The notes beneath the pieces were generated by a model. It had not been told where the DNA came from. It made no database searches and saw only the letters and a list, made by a program, of their open reading frames with translations. From positions 62,001 to 126,000 of the forward strand of contig NZ_FWXD01000013.1 in assembly GCF_900176275.1 (NCBI RefSeq): a DNA stretch of 64,000 nucleotides, given 5' to 3'. Position 1 is the first letter of the stretch. Each line of letters starts with the position of its first letter. This document shows positions 63,867-64,000 of the stretch, piece after piece. Position numbers and translations under genes: made by a program. The stretch is from Andreprevotia lacus DSM 23236 (lineage in GTDB: Bacteria; Pseudomonadota; Gammaproteobacteria; Burkholderiales; Chitinibacteraceae).

Positions 63867-64000
63867 TTACTGGCAGTTACCCACTACCGTCCACGGCTTG
63901 GCCGCACCACTGTTCAAGTCCGGACGCTCGCCCGCCGTCACCCACTTGGCCACGTAGTTCACGCCCGAATAGCTGACCGTTGCGCCGGCTGCGTAGCTGG
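63867..64000 (-). CDS. C-terminal end of a CBM5/12 chitin-binding protein (cut by window edge)
   Basis: The reverse strand encodes the last 43 residues of a protein: SYAAGATVSYSGVNYVAKW, then TAGERPDLNSGAAKPWTVVGNC and a stop at 63867. This is a CBM5/12 module with the aromatic chitin-binding residues (YSG-NYVAKW and PW) and the terminal cysteine seen in the second modules of the two chitinases. The catalytic part lies outside the window, so it could be a chitinase, protease or other secreted enzyme. Confidence 0.85.
   Translation of the reverse strand, partial: SYAAGATVSYSGVNYVAKWVTAGERPDLNSGAAKPWTVVGNCQ

Overview
The window is a GC-rich (about 60 percent or more) bacterial chromosome segment with tightly packed genes, many ATGA start/stop overlaps and short intergenic gaps that usually carry hairpin terminators. 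Gene content points to a betaproteobacterium, most likely Neisseriales and probably a chitin-degrading genus of the Chitinibacteraceae type. The reasons are two large GH18 chitinases with CBM5/12 modules joined by Thr/Pro linkers, a third secreted protein (a nuclease) and a fourth (at the right edge) with the same module, and an efp gene next to earP, the arginine-rhamnosylation system of Neisseriales and relatives. The genus is inferred. I found no tRNA, rRNA, CRISPR array, insertion sequence or prophage.

Layout. 1-7.3 kb is an acetate uptake and activation block: a cut LysR gene, then DUF485 protein, ActP permease, a cNMP/CBS/DUF294 protein, a DEDDh exonuclease and acetyl-CoA synthetase. 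7.4-10.7 kb holds a YbdK-type ligase (minus) and uvrB. 11.1-18.8 kb is the secreted polymer-degradation block: two paralogous chitinases and an ExeM/NucH-like nuclease with C-terminal chitin-binding modules. 19-22.5 kb holds a secreted unknown, a 2Fe-2S ferredoxin, efp, earP and a gamma-carbonic anhydrase. 22.5-27.8 kb has prlC, the N-degron transferases bpt and aat, fur, bamE and dapB. 28-34.5 kb carries a flavoprotein, several small unknowns, a HAD phosphatase, a TPR protein with a poly-Gly repeat, a chemoreceptor and a beta-carbonic anhydrase. 34.5-40.5 kb has a MarR regulator with a cytochrome b561/YceI/YceI operon, a three-gene overlapping unit ending in a nucleotidyltransferase, and a LysR/pirin divergent pair. 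40.7-45 kb has a Pat-type lysine acetyltransferase, an EamA exporter and ppa. 45-54.8 kb has a second chemoreceptor, an ammonium transporter, a PAS-GGDEF cyclase, a P-type ATPase, a zinc alcohol dehydrogenase, an unknown and a TraB/GumN protein. 54.9-63.9 kb has an aldo-keto reductase, an LprI-like protein, a glycolipid glycosyltransferase/membrane protein/phosphatase operon, a hybrid histidine kinase and a two-gene operon pairing an MpaB-family oxygenase with a Pyr4-like membrane protein.

How it fits together. Chitin breakdown yields GlcNAc and acetate. ActP imports acetate, Acs activates it, Ppa removes the pyrophosphate, and the Pat homologue is a candidate controller of Acs through its C-terminal lysine. 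The secreted nuclease with chitin-binding modules would work on DNA in chitin-attached communities. Two chemoreceptors, a diguanylate cyclase and a 7TMR-DISM hybrid kinase fit a surface-associated lifestyle.

The best candidates for something undescribed are the MpaB/Pyr4-like pair (61.9-63.8 kb), the chitin-anchored nuclease, the glycosyltransferase-phosphatase operon (56.5-58.8 kb) and the three-gene nucleotidyltransferase unit (37.0-38.5 kb). All functional proposals for these are inference from sequence.
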